A stretch of DNA of 22,030 nt from Euryarchaeota archaeon UBA40 (GCA_002506875.1 DAYJ01000137.1:1289-23318), one strand, 5' to 3'; counted from the first letter of the stretch, positions 1 to 7,293 are shown. Numbers and translations: made by a program. Notes: generated by a model not told the origin, from the letters alone.

Positions 1-72
1 ACGATTTGGGCGAACAACAGCGGTGGTTCCGTATTCGCAACTCTGAATATTACAGTCAACGATCAGGTTCCA
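1..72 (+). repeat. 72-bp near-identical direct repeat, copy A (copy B at 268-339)
   Basis: Bases 1-72 and 268-339 match at 70 of 72 positions by eye. The two differences are C/T in the AGC/AGT serine codon and T/G in the GTT/GTG valine codon, both synonymous. The similarity stops abruptly after CCA. The other units encode a related peptide with many DNA differences. This suggests recent duplication or gene conversion. The left end of copy A may extend beyond the window. Confidence 0.93.
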
Positions 73-2727
73 GGCTTGAATATCAGCCCAGAGAATACGA
101 CAGCGACTAACAACACCGCCATTGCCCCGATTACCATCATATCAACCGGACCTGGAGAAATCGTAACGTGGGAGTTAGAGGGCACGTTACCATCTGGACT
201 CACATGGACTTCTTCGAATCAGACCATATGGGGTACACCAACTGAATTGATGCCTACAGCGCAGTATACGATTTGGGCGAACAACAGTGGTGGTTCCGTA
301 TTCGCAACTCTGAATATTACAGTCAACGATCAGGTGCCAACAAGCCTAACGTTCCTGAACAGTAGCATTGTTCTTACCAATAACACAGCGATGATTCCCG
401 AAGAAGCCACTCTCATAGGACCTGGTGAGATTCTAACTTGGGAGATTGATGGAATCCTGCCGACAGGAGTCGAATTTGGCTCCAACAACGGAACGATCTG
501 GGGTACACCGACTGAACTGTGGACCATGACGAATTATACAATCTGGGCAAACAATACAGGTGGATCAATCTCGATACAGATTCACCTAAGCGTCGTTGAT
601 CAATTGCCAACTATCAACTACGATCACACCTCATTGGTGTTGACGAATAATACTGCAGATTCTCGTTTACCACTGAATCCAACTCTCACAGGATCTGGCG
701 AGATTCTAACTTGGCAAATTAGTGGGGCATTACCAAATGGTCTTGTTTTCAATTCATTCAATGGCTCTCTATATGGCACTCCTGTAGAGCTTTGGCCATC
801 CACCACTTACACGGTTTGGGCGAACAATAGCGGAGGTTACAGAACGTTCAGTTTGACACTGGCTGTAATTGACCAAGTACCAACCAATATTGTGTATGAT
901 GGGGGCTCAATTATTCTCACAAATAACACAGTAATGACTCCTGAAACCCCATCTATCACCGGACCAGGTGAGATTACTAGTTGGGAGGTCAATGGAACTC
1001 TACCCTCGGGCGTGAACCTTGATTCGAACACCGGTATCATATCCGGAACACCAACCGAACTCTGGTCGGTGCAAACGTACACAGTTTGGGCCAATAATTC
1101 GGGCGGTTCGGTTGAGTTTACTTTCGATCTCACAGTTATTGCAGAGAATCCTGATGTTACCCTCCCTTCCAATTCGCTTTCATTGACCGTTGGTCAAGCG
1201 ATGTCTCCTCTTCTTCCATCAAGCGATGGTGGCGAAGTAGTGTCTTGGGAGATTGAGCCCACATTACCAGATGGACTGAGTATGGATTCAGTTACAGGTG
1301 AGATTAGCGGTACTCCAACGACCCCACAATCCACAGAGTCCTATACAATCTGGGCAAACAACACAGGTGGTTCAGTGACACAAACACTCACCATAACAAT
1401 CGTCGATGTGCCTGCAACGCCTTCAATCACAACCACTGAGATTACGCTTACTATCGATGAGGTGATGGCGCCGTTTACCATTACGATTGTCGGTGGCGAA
1501 GTTGTCGAATGGGGCCTCCATCCAGAATTACCTCTGGGTCTAACTTTCAATGAGGAGACTGGATCAATTTCAGGTATACCGACGGTGCTATCCGAGGAAC
1601 AGACATACACAATTTGGGCGAACAATAGTGGCGGCTCACAATCTGTATCCTTTACAATCGAGGTTGTGGATGAACCGCCGATTATCGAGTATGTCGAAGA
1701 GGAGTTTGTATTGTATGCGAACGTTACAGAGGTTAGTATCGAGGCAATCTCTAGTGGTGGAGACGTTATTGGATTCAGTGTGAGCCCTGAATTAGACAAT
1801 GGTCTACAATTCTCAGATACAAATGGTACAATTTGGGGCATCCCAGATACCACACATGAGCGCATGACATTCACGGTTACAGCAACGAATTCTGGCGGTT
1901 CATCCGTTTCGACAGTGAACATCACCGTCCTTCCTTCATTGGGCTGTACAGATTCTCTAGCCGAGAATTATGACCCAATCGCGATTGAGGATGATGATTC
2001 CTGCGTTTACACAGATACGGATGGAGACGGAGTTCCAGATATCGACGAGGTCTTCGGTTGTACAGATCCAGATGCCTTCAATCATAATGCGGCCGCTACA
2101 GAAGATGATGGATCATGCATTGCCGTCCTTGAGGTGGTATATCCAGAAGTCACGCTAAATCTCACAGTCGACGAATCTGTTGTTGCAATGATTCCAACTG
2201 TTTACAATCAAACGGTTGAGACTTGGACGGTAGAACCCGAATTACCGGATGGGTTAGAGTTCAATCGTCTAATCCAGAATGGTGTTTTGGTTCTTGACAA
2301 GGGAACAATCCAAGGTATCCCGACCGAGACTATCGATGCTAGAATCTTCACAGTCACAGCAACAGATCTTGATACAGGTCAAACAGCTACTATTCTGCTA
2401 ACCATTGAGGTGATTGATCCCAATGCGATTTCCGTCGGGAACATTACTCCGATTCCAGAACCAATCACAGATACGGATGGGGACGGTTACGAAGACGACT
2501 TTGAATTGGAATGTGGAACCGATCCAGAAAATAGCGCAGAGTATCCTCTGAGTGACGATTTGGCAACTTGTAAGGTGGGATTAACAGGGCCTGATACCCC
2601 CCCAGGAAACCTATTCATTTGGTTCCTGATGCCCCTATTGATCCTGATTTTGATTGCTCTTTACACGATGATTTTCTTGCTTAAAGATAAGGATGAAGAA
2701 GACAAGGAAGATGAAAAATCATCCTAG
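1..2727 (+). CDS. Giant He_PIG-repeat surface protein, C-terminal membrane anchor (5' partial)
   Basis: The reading frame is open from base 1, so the gene starts outside the window; the TTG at 76 is only an internal codon. The visible part is about 908 residues. Seven putative-Ig (He_PIG-type) repeats of 88-91 residues fill 1-1872. Each opens with [TI/TV]WANN[ST]GG and carries LPxGL...GTIWGTPTE-like turns. A degenerate eighth opener (TATNSGG) follows at about 1873. Next come two cysteine-flanked GCTD...DDGSC modules, a DTDGDGVPD calcium-loop motif, another degenerate Ig-like domain, a second DTDGDGYED motif, one transmembrane helix (2611-2682) and a highly acidic lysine-containing tail. This is the architecture of an extracellular protein anchored by its C-terminus with a short cytoplasmic tail. 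An adhesive or cell-wall role is inference. The domain family call is confident; the function is not known. Confidence 0.9.
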   Translation, partial: TIWANNSGGSVFATLNITVNDQVPGLNISPENTTATNNTAIAPITIISTGPGEIVTWELEGTLPSGLTWTSSNQTIWGTPTELMPTAQYTIWANNSGGSVFATLNITVNDQVPTSLTFLNSSIVLTNNTAMIPEEATLIGPGEILTWEIDGILPTGVEFGSNNGTIWGTPTELWTMTNYTIWANNTGGSISIQIHLSVVDQLPTINYDHTSLVLTNNTADSRLPLNPTLTGSGEILTWQISGALPNGLVFNSFNGSLYGTPVELWPSTTYTVWANNSGGYRTFSLTLAVIDQVPTNIVYDGGSIILTNNTVMTPETPSITGPGEITSWEVNGTLPSGVNLDSNTGIISGTPTELWSVQTYTVWANNSGGSVEFTFDLTVIAENPDVTLPSNSLSLTVGQAMSPLLPSSDGGEVVSWEIEPTLPDGLSMDSVTGEISGTPTTPQSTESYTIWANNTGGSVTQTLTITIVDVPATPSITTTEITLTIDEVMAPFTITIVGGEVVEWGLHPELPLGLTFNEETGSISGIPTVLSEEQTYTIWANNSGGSQSVSFTIEVVDEPPIIEYVEEEFVLYANVTEVSIEAISSGGDVIGFSVSPELDNGLQFSDTNGTIWGIPDTTHERMTFTVTATNSGGSSVSTVNITVLPSLGCTDSLAENYDPIAIEDDDSCVYTDTDGDGVPDIDEVFGCTDPDAFNHNAAATEDDGSCIAVLEVVYPEVTLNLTVDESVVAMIPTVYNQTVETWTVEPELPDGLEFNRLIQNGVLVLDKGTIQGIPTETIDARIFTVTATDLDTGQTATILLTIEVIDPNAISVGNITPIPEPITDTDGDGYEDDFELECGTDPENSAEYPLSDDLATCKVGLTGPDTPPGNLFIWFLMPLLILILIALYTMIFLLKDKDEEDKEDEKSS
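268..339 (+). repeat. 72-bp near-identical direct repeat, copy B
   Basis: This is the partner of 1-72, offset by exactly 267 bp (89 codons), so the reading frame is preserved. Bases upstream of 268 cannot be compared because copy A begins at the window edge. Confidence 0.93.
1942..2118 (+). repeat. Two GCTD...DD(D/G)SC modules flanking a DTDGDG calcium-loop motif
   Basis: Within the surface protein, 1942-2004 and 2056-2118 each encode a 21-residue module that begins GCTD and ends EDD[DG]SC with two cysteines. Between them, 2014-2049 encodes DTDGDGVPDIDE, a thrombospondin-type-3 or EF-hand-like Asp-rich loop. A second such loop, DTDGDGYEDDFE, lies at 2470-2505, just before the membrane anchor. 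Calcium binding and a disulfide in each GCTD module are inferred from residue pattern only. Confidence 0.75.
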
Positions 2728-2738
2728 AATTAAACCGA

Positions 2739-3290
2739 TTATCGCTGTCCTGGGCGCCAGAATTGCAGAGGAATAGGATCATCATCTCCCTGACCGCGGT
2801 AAGCAAGGTGATCGGCTCGTTCATTCCAGCGATGTCCCGAATGTGCTTTGACGTGAGCATTGTGTAAATCTACAACTTGTGCGACTTCTTTCCATAGTTC
2901 TTGAGAGAGGTGAGACAGTTTCTTGTTTGCCTTCGCTGACCAAGATCCGTCAGTAATCCGAAGTGCATACATTGAATCTGCACGGATGGTAACTTCACCC
3001 TTTGGACAATTAACGAGAATCCATCGAAGGGCATGAACCATCGCAGATAGTTCCCCGGTGTTGTTTGATCCAACCTCTGCCCCTAACCATTCATCCGATT
3101 TTGGATTAGTAATCACTGGACCTGAAGATTCGTGCATTAGGTCACCTGTCCCGCGGCCTACACCCCGGTCACCTATTACGACGACAAAACCCCAACCGGC
3201 AGCAGTGTCCGCAGTCACGTTCCGATTCTCTATACATGATCCATCAATGTAGATTGAAACCGGAGGGGTATCGACCACAGCAGAACTCAC
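2739..3290 (-). CDS. rnhA: Ribonuclease HI
   Basis: This 183-residue protein degrades the RNA strand of RNA-DNA hybrids (primers, R-loops). The catalytic set is visible: D16 in YIDGS, E80 in NTGELSA, D105 in RADSMYAL, H150 in KAHSGH and D160 in NERADHLA. The distance from the first Asp to the Glu is 64 residues, against 38 in the E. coli enzyme. This implies an extra segment of about 26 residues around 40-75 (GDLMHESSG...EWLGAEVG). The start is GTG at 3290. Its first base forms a GTGA overlap with the gcvH stop codon, so translation is probably coupled to gcvH. The upstream gene ends at 2727 on the other strand, leaving an 11-bp convergent gap. Confidence 0.93.
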   Translation of the reverse strand: MSSAVVDTPPVSIYIDGSCIENRNVTADTAAGWGFVVVIGDRGVGRGTGDLMHESSGPVITNPKSDEWLGAEVGSNNTGELSAMVHALRWILVNCPKGEVTIRADSMYALRITDGSWSAKANKKLSHLSQELWKEVAQVVDLHNAHVKAHSGHRWNERADHLAYRGQGDDDPIPLQFWRPGQR

Positions 3291-3676
3291 TCTCCGATGA
3301 CAGCAGCGTAACCAGCTGCGTCAAGGAGACCTTCGACATCTGCCATATTGTTTGGACGGAAACGTGCAATCCACCCATCTTCGTAAGGGGATTGGTTGAT
3401 TGTTTCAGGGGCATCTTCGAGATCCAGATTTAGTGCCGAAATCGTTCCAGCAATAGGTGCGTAAATCTCACTCACAGATTTTACAGATTCCACACTACAG
3501 AAAGCCTCCATTTCTGCGACTGTTGAGCCTTCCATATCCGGGTCCATCTCGACCCACACAACATCTGTGAGAGCATTCTGAGCAAAATCAGTGATACCGA
3601 TGACGACTTCGTCTCCATCGACTCTCACCCATTCATGTTCTTTTGTGTACTTCAGACCTTCAGGAATGTCGGACAT
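3287..3676 (-). CDS. gcvH: Glycine cleavage system H protein (lipoyl carrier)
   Basis: This 129-residue protein has the normal length for GcvH, which shuttles the aminomethyl group between the P, T and L proteins on a swinging lipoyl arm. The lipoylated lysine is K66 in the motif SVESVKSVSEIYAP. The N-terminal TKEHEWVR and the GITDFAQNALTDVVWVE stretch are typical. The ATG at 3676 is preceded by a GAGGAG Shine-Dalgarno at about 5 nt. No gcvT, gcvP or lipoate ligase is in the window. The gene overlaps rnhA by 4 bp. It is divergent from the aminotransferase, with about 110 bp between the start codons. Confidence 0.96.
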   Translation of the reverse strand: MSDIPEGLKYTKEHEWVRVDGDEVVIGITDFAQNALTDVVWVEMDPDMEGSTVAEMEAFCSVESVKSVSEIYAPIAGTISALNLDLEDAPETINQSPYEDGWIARFRPNNMADVEGLLDAAGYAAVIGE

Positions 3677-3785
3677 GTGCTCTCCTCAATTACAGGGGGC
3701 CCGAGAAGATGGGTCAAGGTTTCGCTTGAGGTATAGGCACGAATTCTCACATCAAAGACATAAGCAGGACGCGACTCCGCGCGTC

Positions 3786-4916
3786 ATGCCCGAGGTACCG
3801 GAGCGATTCTCAAACCTCGCTATCGGGTTCACGCCATATTTGGTCAAGCCCTCTGAAGACGTCATTCGCTGGACTGTCGGAGAACCCGGATTTGACACCC
3901 CCCGACCAGTTGTTGATGCTGCGATTGAGGCACTTGAAGCGGGCCAGACAAAGTACACGCGTGGCCCGGGTTCCATGGAGTTGTGTACCCAAATTTCAGA
4001 ACAACTGAATCGTATGTGGGACCTTGAAACTACACCCGAGACAGTGATGGTTACACCCGGAGCCAAGCAAGCTCTGTTGTATGCAATGATGGTCACTATG
4101 GAAGCTGGTGATGAGTTGCTTGTGCCTGCTCCAGCTTGGCCAACCTATGAGGGTCAAACCGCCCTTCTTGGAATTAACATCGTTTTCACTGAGACCAACG
4201 ATCTCTTCCATCCGATGATAGAATCGATGCGCTCATCCATCACGGACAAGACCAAAGCAATCTTGCTGAACTCTCCCAATAATCCGACTGGAGCGGTTTA
4301 CACACCTGAGGAGATTCAGGCAATTGTCGCTCTTGCGGTTGAACATGATCTTTGGATAATCAGTGACGAGATCTATGCTCGTCTTCTCTGGGTAGACTGG
4401 CCTCACATATCTCCAGCGAGTATCCCTGGTGGAGCAGAGCGAACAATGGTCGTCACTGGCTTCTCGAAGTCATTTGCAATGACAGGTTGGCGTCTTGGCG
4501 TCCTCACAGGGCCCAAGGAAGCGATGAAAGCAGCCTTCGCATGTCAGGCTAATGCAAATTCACATGTTCCTACTTTCTTGATGCCAGCGGCGTCTGTTGC
4601 ATTGACTCAAGATGAAGCCGTAGATGAGTTCTGTATACAGTACAACCGACGACGTAACATCCTGATGGAAGGTATCGCTTCAATTCCTGGTATGGAACTT
4701 GTAGAACCTGAAGGGGCCTTCTACGCCTTCATCGATATCACAAGTTCAGGAATGACGTCGATTGAGTTTGCAGATCGTGCTCTTGATGAAGCCCGCGTTC
4801 AACTCATCCCAGGTTCCCTAATCGAGGGCGGTGAAGGCTTTGTTCGGGTTTCATATGCAACCGATGAGGCAGATATCCGTGAAGGCATTGCCCGGCTTAA
4901 GGCCTGGTTGTCTTGA
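3786..4916 (+). CDS. Class I/II PLP-dependent aminotransferase (aspartate/aromatic type)
   Basis: The product is 376 residues from the ATG at 3786. An upstream in-frame ATG at 3591 would extend it antisense into gcvH and does not resemble the family, so it was rejected. Fold-type I landmarks: VGEPGFDTP near residue 31, PGAKQAL near 91, NNPTG at 165-169 (PLP-contacting Asn), SDEIYA at 193-198 (Asp and Tyr of the PLP site), Schiff-base lysine K228 in GFSKSFAMTGWRLG, and the substrate-carboxylate arginine in FVRVSYA near the C-terminus. The expected reaction is transfer of an amino group from Asp, Ala or an aromatic amino acid to 2-oxoglutarate; the exact substrate cannot be read from sequence. 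No clear Shine-Dalgarno is seen, so the transcript may be leaderless. Confidence 0.92.
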   Translation: MPEVPERFSNLAIGFTPYLVKPSEDVIRWTVGEPGFDTPRPVVDAAIEALEAGQTKYTRGPGSMELCTQISEQLNRMWDLETTPETVMVTPGAKQALLYAMMVTMEAGDELLVPAPAWPTYEGQTALLGINIVFTETNDLFHPMIESMRSSITDKTKAILLNSPNNPTGAVYTPEEIQAIVALAVEHDLWIISDEIYARLLWVDWPHISPASIPGGAERTMVVTGFSKSFAMTGWRLGVLTGPKEAMKAAFACQANANSHVPTFLMPAASVALTQDEAVDEFCIQYNRRRNILMEGIASIPGMELVEPEGAFYAFIDITSSGMTSIEFADRALDEARVQLIPGSLIEGGEGFVRVSYATDEADIREGIARLKAWLS

Positions 4917-4917
4917 T

Positions 4918-6168
4918 TTAGAACGGTGGCAGGAATTCTGTGCAGGATTCAGATATTCGTAGAAGTTGATTGTACTTTGAGGTCCGATCAGAGCGTGCAG
5001 GGGCCCCGGTTTTGATCTGCCCAGTTCGCGCACCTACTGCGAGATCAGCAATCGTATCATCACTGGTTTCACCGGAACGATGACTCATGACTGTCCCGAA
5101 GCCGTGACTCTTCGCCATCTCAATACATTCCAGCGTCTCGGTCACGGTCCCAATTTGATTGGGTTTGATTAGAATCGCATTAGCAGCCGCTCGGTCAATC
5201 CCATCCGACAGACGATTCACATTTGTCACGAATAGGTCATCACCAACAATTTGGACTCGATCTCCGATTTCAGCGGTCAACGTCGACCAAGAACTCCAAT
5301 CGTCTTCGCCAAAAGGATCCTCGATAGATACGATGGGATGTTCGTCAGCCCAAGTTGCATAGGTTTCAGCGAGTTGGTCACCGCTTAGGACCGCACCATC
5401 AATGTGGTAGCCATCGTCGTGTAGAAACTCCTGTGCTGCCACGTCTAATGCGATACCAAGCTCATCTCCTGGTGAGTATCCTGCACGCTCGATTGCTTGG
5501 GTCAATAGCCCAAGTCCTTCGGCATTGCTCGGGAGATTTGGTGCAAAACCACCTTCATCTCCGATGCCACCGAGGAGCCCCTTCTCCTTGAGGACTGACC
5601 GAAGAGAATGGTAGGTTTCGACTCCTGCGCGAAGTGCTTCAGAAAAGTCGTCAAAGCCATGGGGGACGACCATGAACTCCTGAACATCCACATCACTTGC
5701 GGCGTGGGCACCTCCGTTGAGTATGTTCATCAGAGGTACGGGGAGGCTCCCTCCAGATAGCCCGCCGACGTAACGCCAGAGGGGCTGAGAGTGGATGTTT
5801 GCGCCTGCATGAAGGCACGCGAGTGATGCACCAAGCGTTGCATTAGCACCAAGCGTTGCTTTGTTCGGTGAATCATCAAGATCGAGAATACACTGATCGA
5901 TGGTAGCTTGGTCATCAACTCGTAGTCCCACCAAGGCTTCCTGAATGACTTCGACGACGTTTTGGACGGCTAGATCAACACCCTTCCCCATCCAACGGTC
6001 TCCTCCATCTCTCAATTCGACTGCCTCGTGGCTTCCTGTACTTGCGCCAGATGGCACAGCTGCACGTCCCGCCAATCCTCCATTCACGAAGCATTCGACT
6101 TCGACAGTTGGGTTTCCTCTTGAATCAAGGATTGCCCGCGCCATGAGGCCGGTGATGTAGGCATCCAT
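4918..6168 (-). CDS. eno: Enolase (phosphopyruvate hydratase)
   Basis: The enzyme interconverts 2-phosphoglycerate and phosphoenolpyruvate in glycolysis/gluconeogenesis. It is 416 residues from the ATG at 6168. That start has a GAGAAGG motif 7 nt upstream and gives an N-terminus like that of other enolases (MDAYITG... before ILDSRGNPTVE). An in-frame start at 6195 would add nine residues and cannot be excluded. Visible active-site motifs: PSGASTG loop, NGGAHA, VQEFMV (general acid Glu), GDEGGFAPN (Glu), IEDPFGEDDW and VGDDLF (metal ligands), LIKPNQIGT (catalytic Lys), SHRSGET and the IKTGAPARSDR lysine. The stop lies 1 bp from the convergent aminotransferase stop, leaving no room for a terminator between them. 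Confidence 0.97.
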   Translation of the reverse strand: MDAYITGLMARAILDSRGNPTVEVECFVNGGLAGRAAVPSGASTGSHEAVELRDGGDRWMGKGVDLAVQNVVEVIQEALVGLRVDDQATIDQCILDLDDSPNKATLGANATLGASLACLHAGANIHSQPLWRYVGGLSGGSLPVPLMNILNGGAHAASDVDVQEFMVVPHGFDDFSEALRAGVETYHSLRSVLKEKGLLGGIGDEGGFAPNLPSNAEGLGLLTQAIERAGYSPGDELGIALDVAAQEFLHDDGYHIDGAVLSGDQLAETYATWADEHPIVSIEDPFGEDDWSSWSTLTAEIGDRVQIVGDDLFVTNVNRLSDGIDRAAANAILIKPNQIGTVTETLECIEMAKSHGFGTVMSHRSGETSDDTIADLAVGARTGQIKTGAPARSDRTSKYNQLLRISESCTEFLPPF

Positions 6169-6175
6169 GCGCAGG

Positions 6176-6182
6176 CCTTCTC
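6176..6182 (-). promoter_or_regulatory. Shine-Dalgarno deciding the enolase start
   Basis: GAGAAGG on the minus strand lies 7 nt before the ATG at 6168. This favours the internal ATG over the longer start at 6195. Confidence 0.5.
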
Positions 6183-6207
6183 GTGATGGGTTCATGAATC
6201 AAGCGAA

Positions 6208-6783
6208 TCAGGAATTGAGGTATCTTAGCCAACGTGCAGTTCTCGCTTGGAGTCGAGGAACATCGCCTTCAAGATGAGATCCTACGCTCCAGTTCAACTG
6301 TTCTTCACAGGGTGAAATGGAGAATAGTTCAGCGAAGAAAACAGGTTCTTTCGAGGTATTACTGGTTTCAGAAAGCGGTTTTCGGCCTGAACGATTCTCA
6401 ACAAAACAGTGGATTAGATGCTTGGGATAGTGCTTGATACGCTGAGAATCTGGACAGCAATGTATGACGCTGTTTCGTAAGAATAGAAGGGAGCACCCGG
6501 TCTCGTCATCGATCTCGTGATCAACGATGTCAATATCCTGAATCATTGTAGAGACGTCCATTGTATACCAATCACGGGTTTTTGTGTTCAAATCGAGGTC
6601 TGAGATACCATCGAGGAATACTTGGACCTGAAGTTGACCTTCGCCCCCAGCAGGTGTCATGAGAACGAGAACCACTCGGGGCCCATATGAAGCCGATGGA
6701 TTTCTCAAGTTCATCTGGATGGCCGAATGTCGAATTCTGACATGTAGAAAACGCTCGTGGTTTTGATATACGACGGCACTCAC
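6208..6783 (-). CDS. Hypothetical protein, no recognised family
   Basis: This is an open frame of 191 codons with a GTG start at 6783. I do not recognise it. The first half looks soluble and beta-rich (VVLVLMTPAG, LQVQVFLDG, WYTMDV). The second half is richer in Cys, His and Arg than the neighbouring proteins and could be poorly conserved. No Shine-Dalgarno precedes the GTG, which lies only 11 bp from the 5' end of the divergent tRNA. The probable tRNA TATA box falls inside codons near the start. A later start (for example ATG at 6711, MNLRNPSASYG) would avoid that clash. It sits just upstream of enolase on the same strand (12-39 bp gap, depending on the enolase start). It could be a real lineage-specific gene or an open but non-coding frame. 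Confidence 0.5.
   Translation of the reverse strand: MSAVVYQNHERFLHVRIRHSAIQMNLRNPSASYGPRVVLVLMTPAGGEGQLQVQVFLDGISDLDLNTKTRDWYTMDVSTMIQDIDIVDHEIDDETGCSLLFLRNSVIHCCPDSQRIKHYPKHLIHCFVENRSGRKPLSETSNTSKEPVFFAELFSISPCEEQLNWSVGSHLEGDVPRLQARTARWLRYLNS
6762..6770 (+). promoter_or_regulatory. Putative TATA box of the tRNA-Cys gene
   Basis: TTTGATATA is centred about 29 nt upstream of the mature tRNA 5' end (6795), the usual distance for an archaeal TATA box. It is the most AT-rich short stretch in that region. It lies inside the 5' part of the minus-strand hypothetical ORF. Confidence 0.5.
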
Positions 6784-6794
6784 GAGCGGTCAAC

Positions 6795-6871
6795 GCACAG
6801 GTAGCAAAGCCCGGTTACGCGATGGACTGCAAATCCATTTTACAGGGGTTCGAATCCCCTCCTGTGCTCCA
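6795..6871 (+). tRNA. tRNA-Cys (anticodon GCA)
   Basis: The cloverleaf can be drawn by hand. The acceptor stem GCACAGG (6795-6801) pairs with CCTGTGC (6861-6867), followed by discriminator T and an encoded CCA (6869-6871). The anticodon stem ATGGA/TCCAT encloses the loop CTGCAAA, with anticodon GCA at 6829-6831. The T arm is AGGGG-TTCGAAT-CCCCT. The variable loop is TTTAC. The D stem is weak (only the GC/GC pairs are clear). No intron is seen. The following minus-strand gene ends 1 bp after the CCA. Confidence 0.96.
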
Positions 6872-6872
6872 T

Positions 6873-7253
6873 TCATTCTTCTTCAATACGGCTTGTGAGC
6901 ATCTGTTCCTCGAGTTTTGCCCATCCTTCACCCATATCTTCGACATCGTCGGTTACCGAATCAGCATCAAGACGCACTTCTTCCTCGGTACGGTCGTCGA
7001 AGATCATTGAAATCCATGAACTTCGATTCGATGAGCGTGCGAACCATGCTTGAGTTACAAGAAGCCCTAGTAGAGCTGCGACTGCAAGAAGAACACGCCC
7101 GACGTCCCCTGATGCGGACTCAGTACAAGTGATTGCAACGTCGAGACTGTCGTTACAGGTGGATGACTCAAGCAATAGGAAACCAGCACTGAAGGCTGAA
7201 CCGACGGCAGCTAGAGTGAACAACCTCTCAATGGTCCGAGCAGGCGTATCCAT
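6873..7253 (-). CDS. Small two-TM membrane protein, unknown function
   Basis: The protein is 126 residues from the ATG at 7253. Transmembrane helices are predicted at about residues 9-28 and 51-71. They enclose a short loop with two cysteines (C33, C43) that could form a disulfide if the loop is external. The C-terminal 50 residues are acidic (DDRTEEEVRLDADSV, DDVEDMGEGWAKLEEQ) and probably cytoplasmic. I do not recognise the family. It lies 40 bp downstream of the THEP1-like NTPase on the same strand and could be co-transcribed with it. The stop is 1 bp from the tRNA CCA end. Confidence 0.75.
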   Translation of the reverse strand: MDTPARTIERLFTLAAVGSAFSAGFLLLESSTCNDSLDVAITCTESASGDVGRVLLAVAALLGLLVTQAWFARSSNRSSWISMIFDDRTEEEVRLDADSVTDDVEDMGEGWAKLEEQMLTSRIEEE

Positions 7254-7293
7254 GACCCTAGACTCGCTATCCTATGCATGAAGTCAACGGCCG

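Larger units (their letters stand above)
1..1872 (+). repeat. Seven in-frame He_PIG domain repeats, 88-91 codons each
   Basis: Unit boundaries, set at the conserved T[IV]WANN[ST]GG motif, are 1-267, 268-537, 538-810, 811-1080, 1081-1344, 1345-1608 and 1609-1872. Unit length drifts only from 88 to 91 codons, and the frame is always kept. Most units are well diverged at the DNA level. The exception is the start of units 1 and 2 (see the separate repeat entry). Units 1-4 share GPGEI or GSGEI, whereas units 5-7 have GGEV or GGDV, so there are two subfamilies within the array. The array continues upstream of the window, since unit 1 begins at base 1 in mid-protein. Confidence 0.9.

Noticed and set aside
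76..78. TTG as the start of the surface protein
   Set aside because: The same frame is open back to base 1 and encodes the TIWANNSGG repeat opener, so the gene is truncated by the window, not started at 76.
1..1872. CRISPR-like periodic repeats
   Set aside because: The periodicity is about 267 bp, coding, in frame and diverged; there are no short identical repeats with unique spacers anywhere in the window.
1341..1925. 194-codon minus-strand ORF inside the surface gene
   Set aside because: It is antisense to the He_PIG repeats, with low-complexity Val/Ser/Thr translation mirroring the repeats; there is no independent signal.
2590..2610. Run of C bases near the end of the surface gene as a frameshift site
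   Set aside because: The frame continues correctly through it into a clear transmembrane helix and tail, so no slip is needed.
3591..3785. 65-residue N-terminal extension of the aminotransferase
   Set aside because: It would overlap gcvH antisense and has no family resemblance; the ATG at 3786 gives the standard N-terminus.
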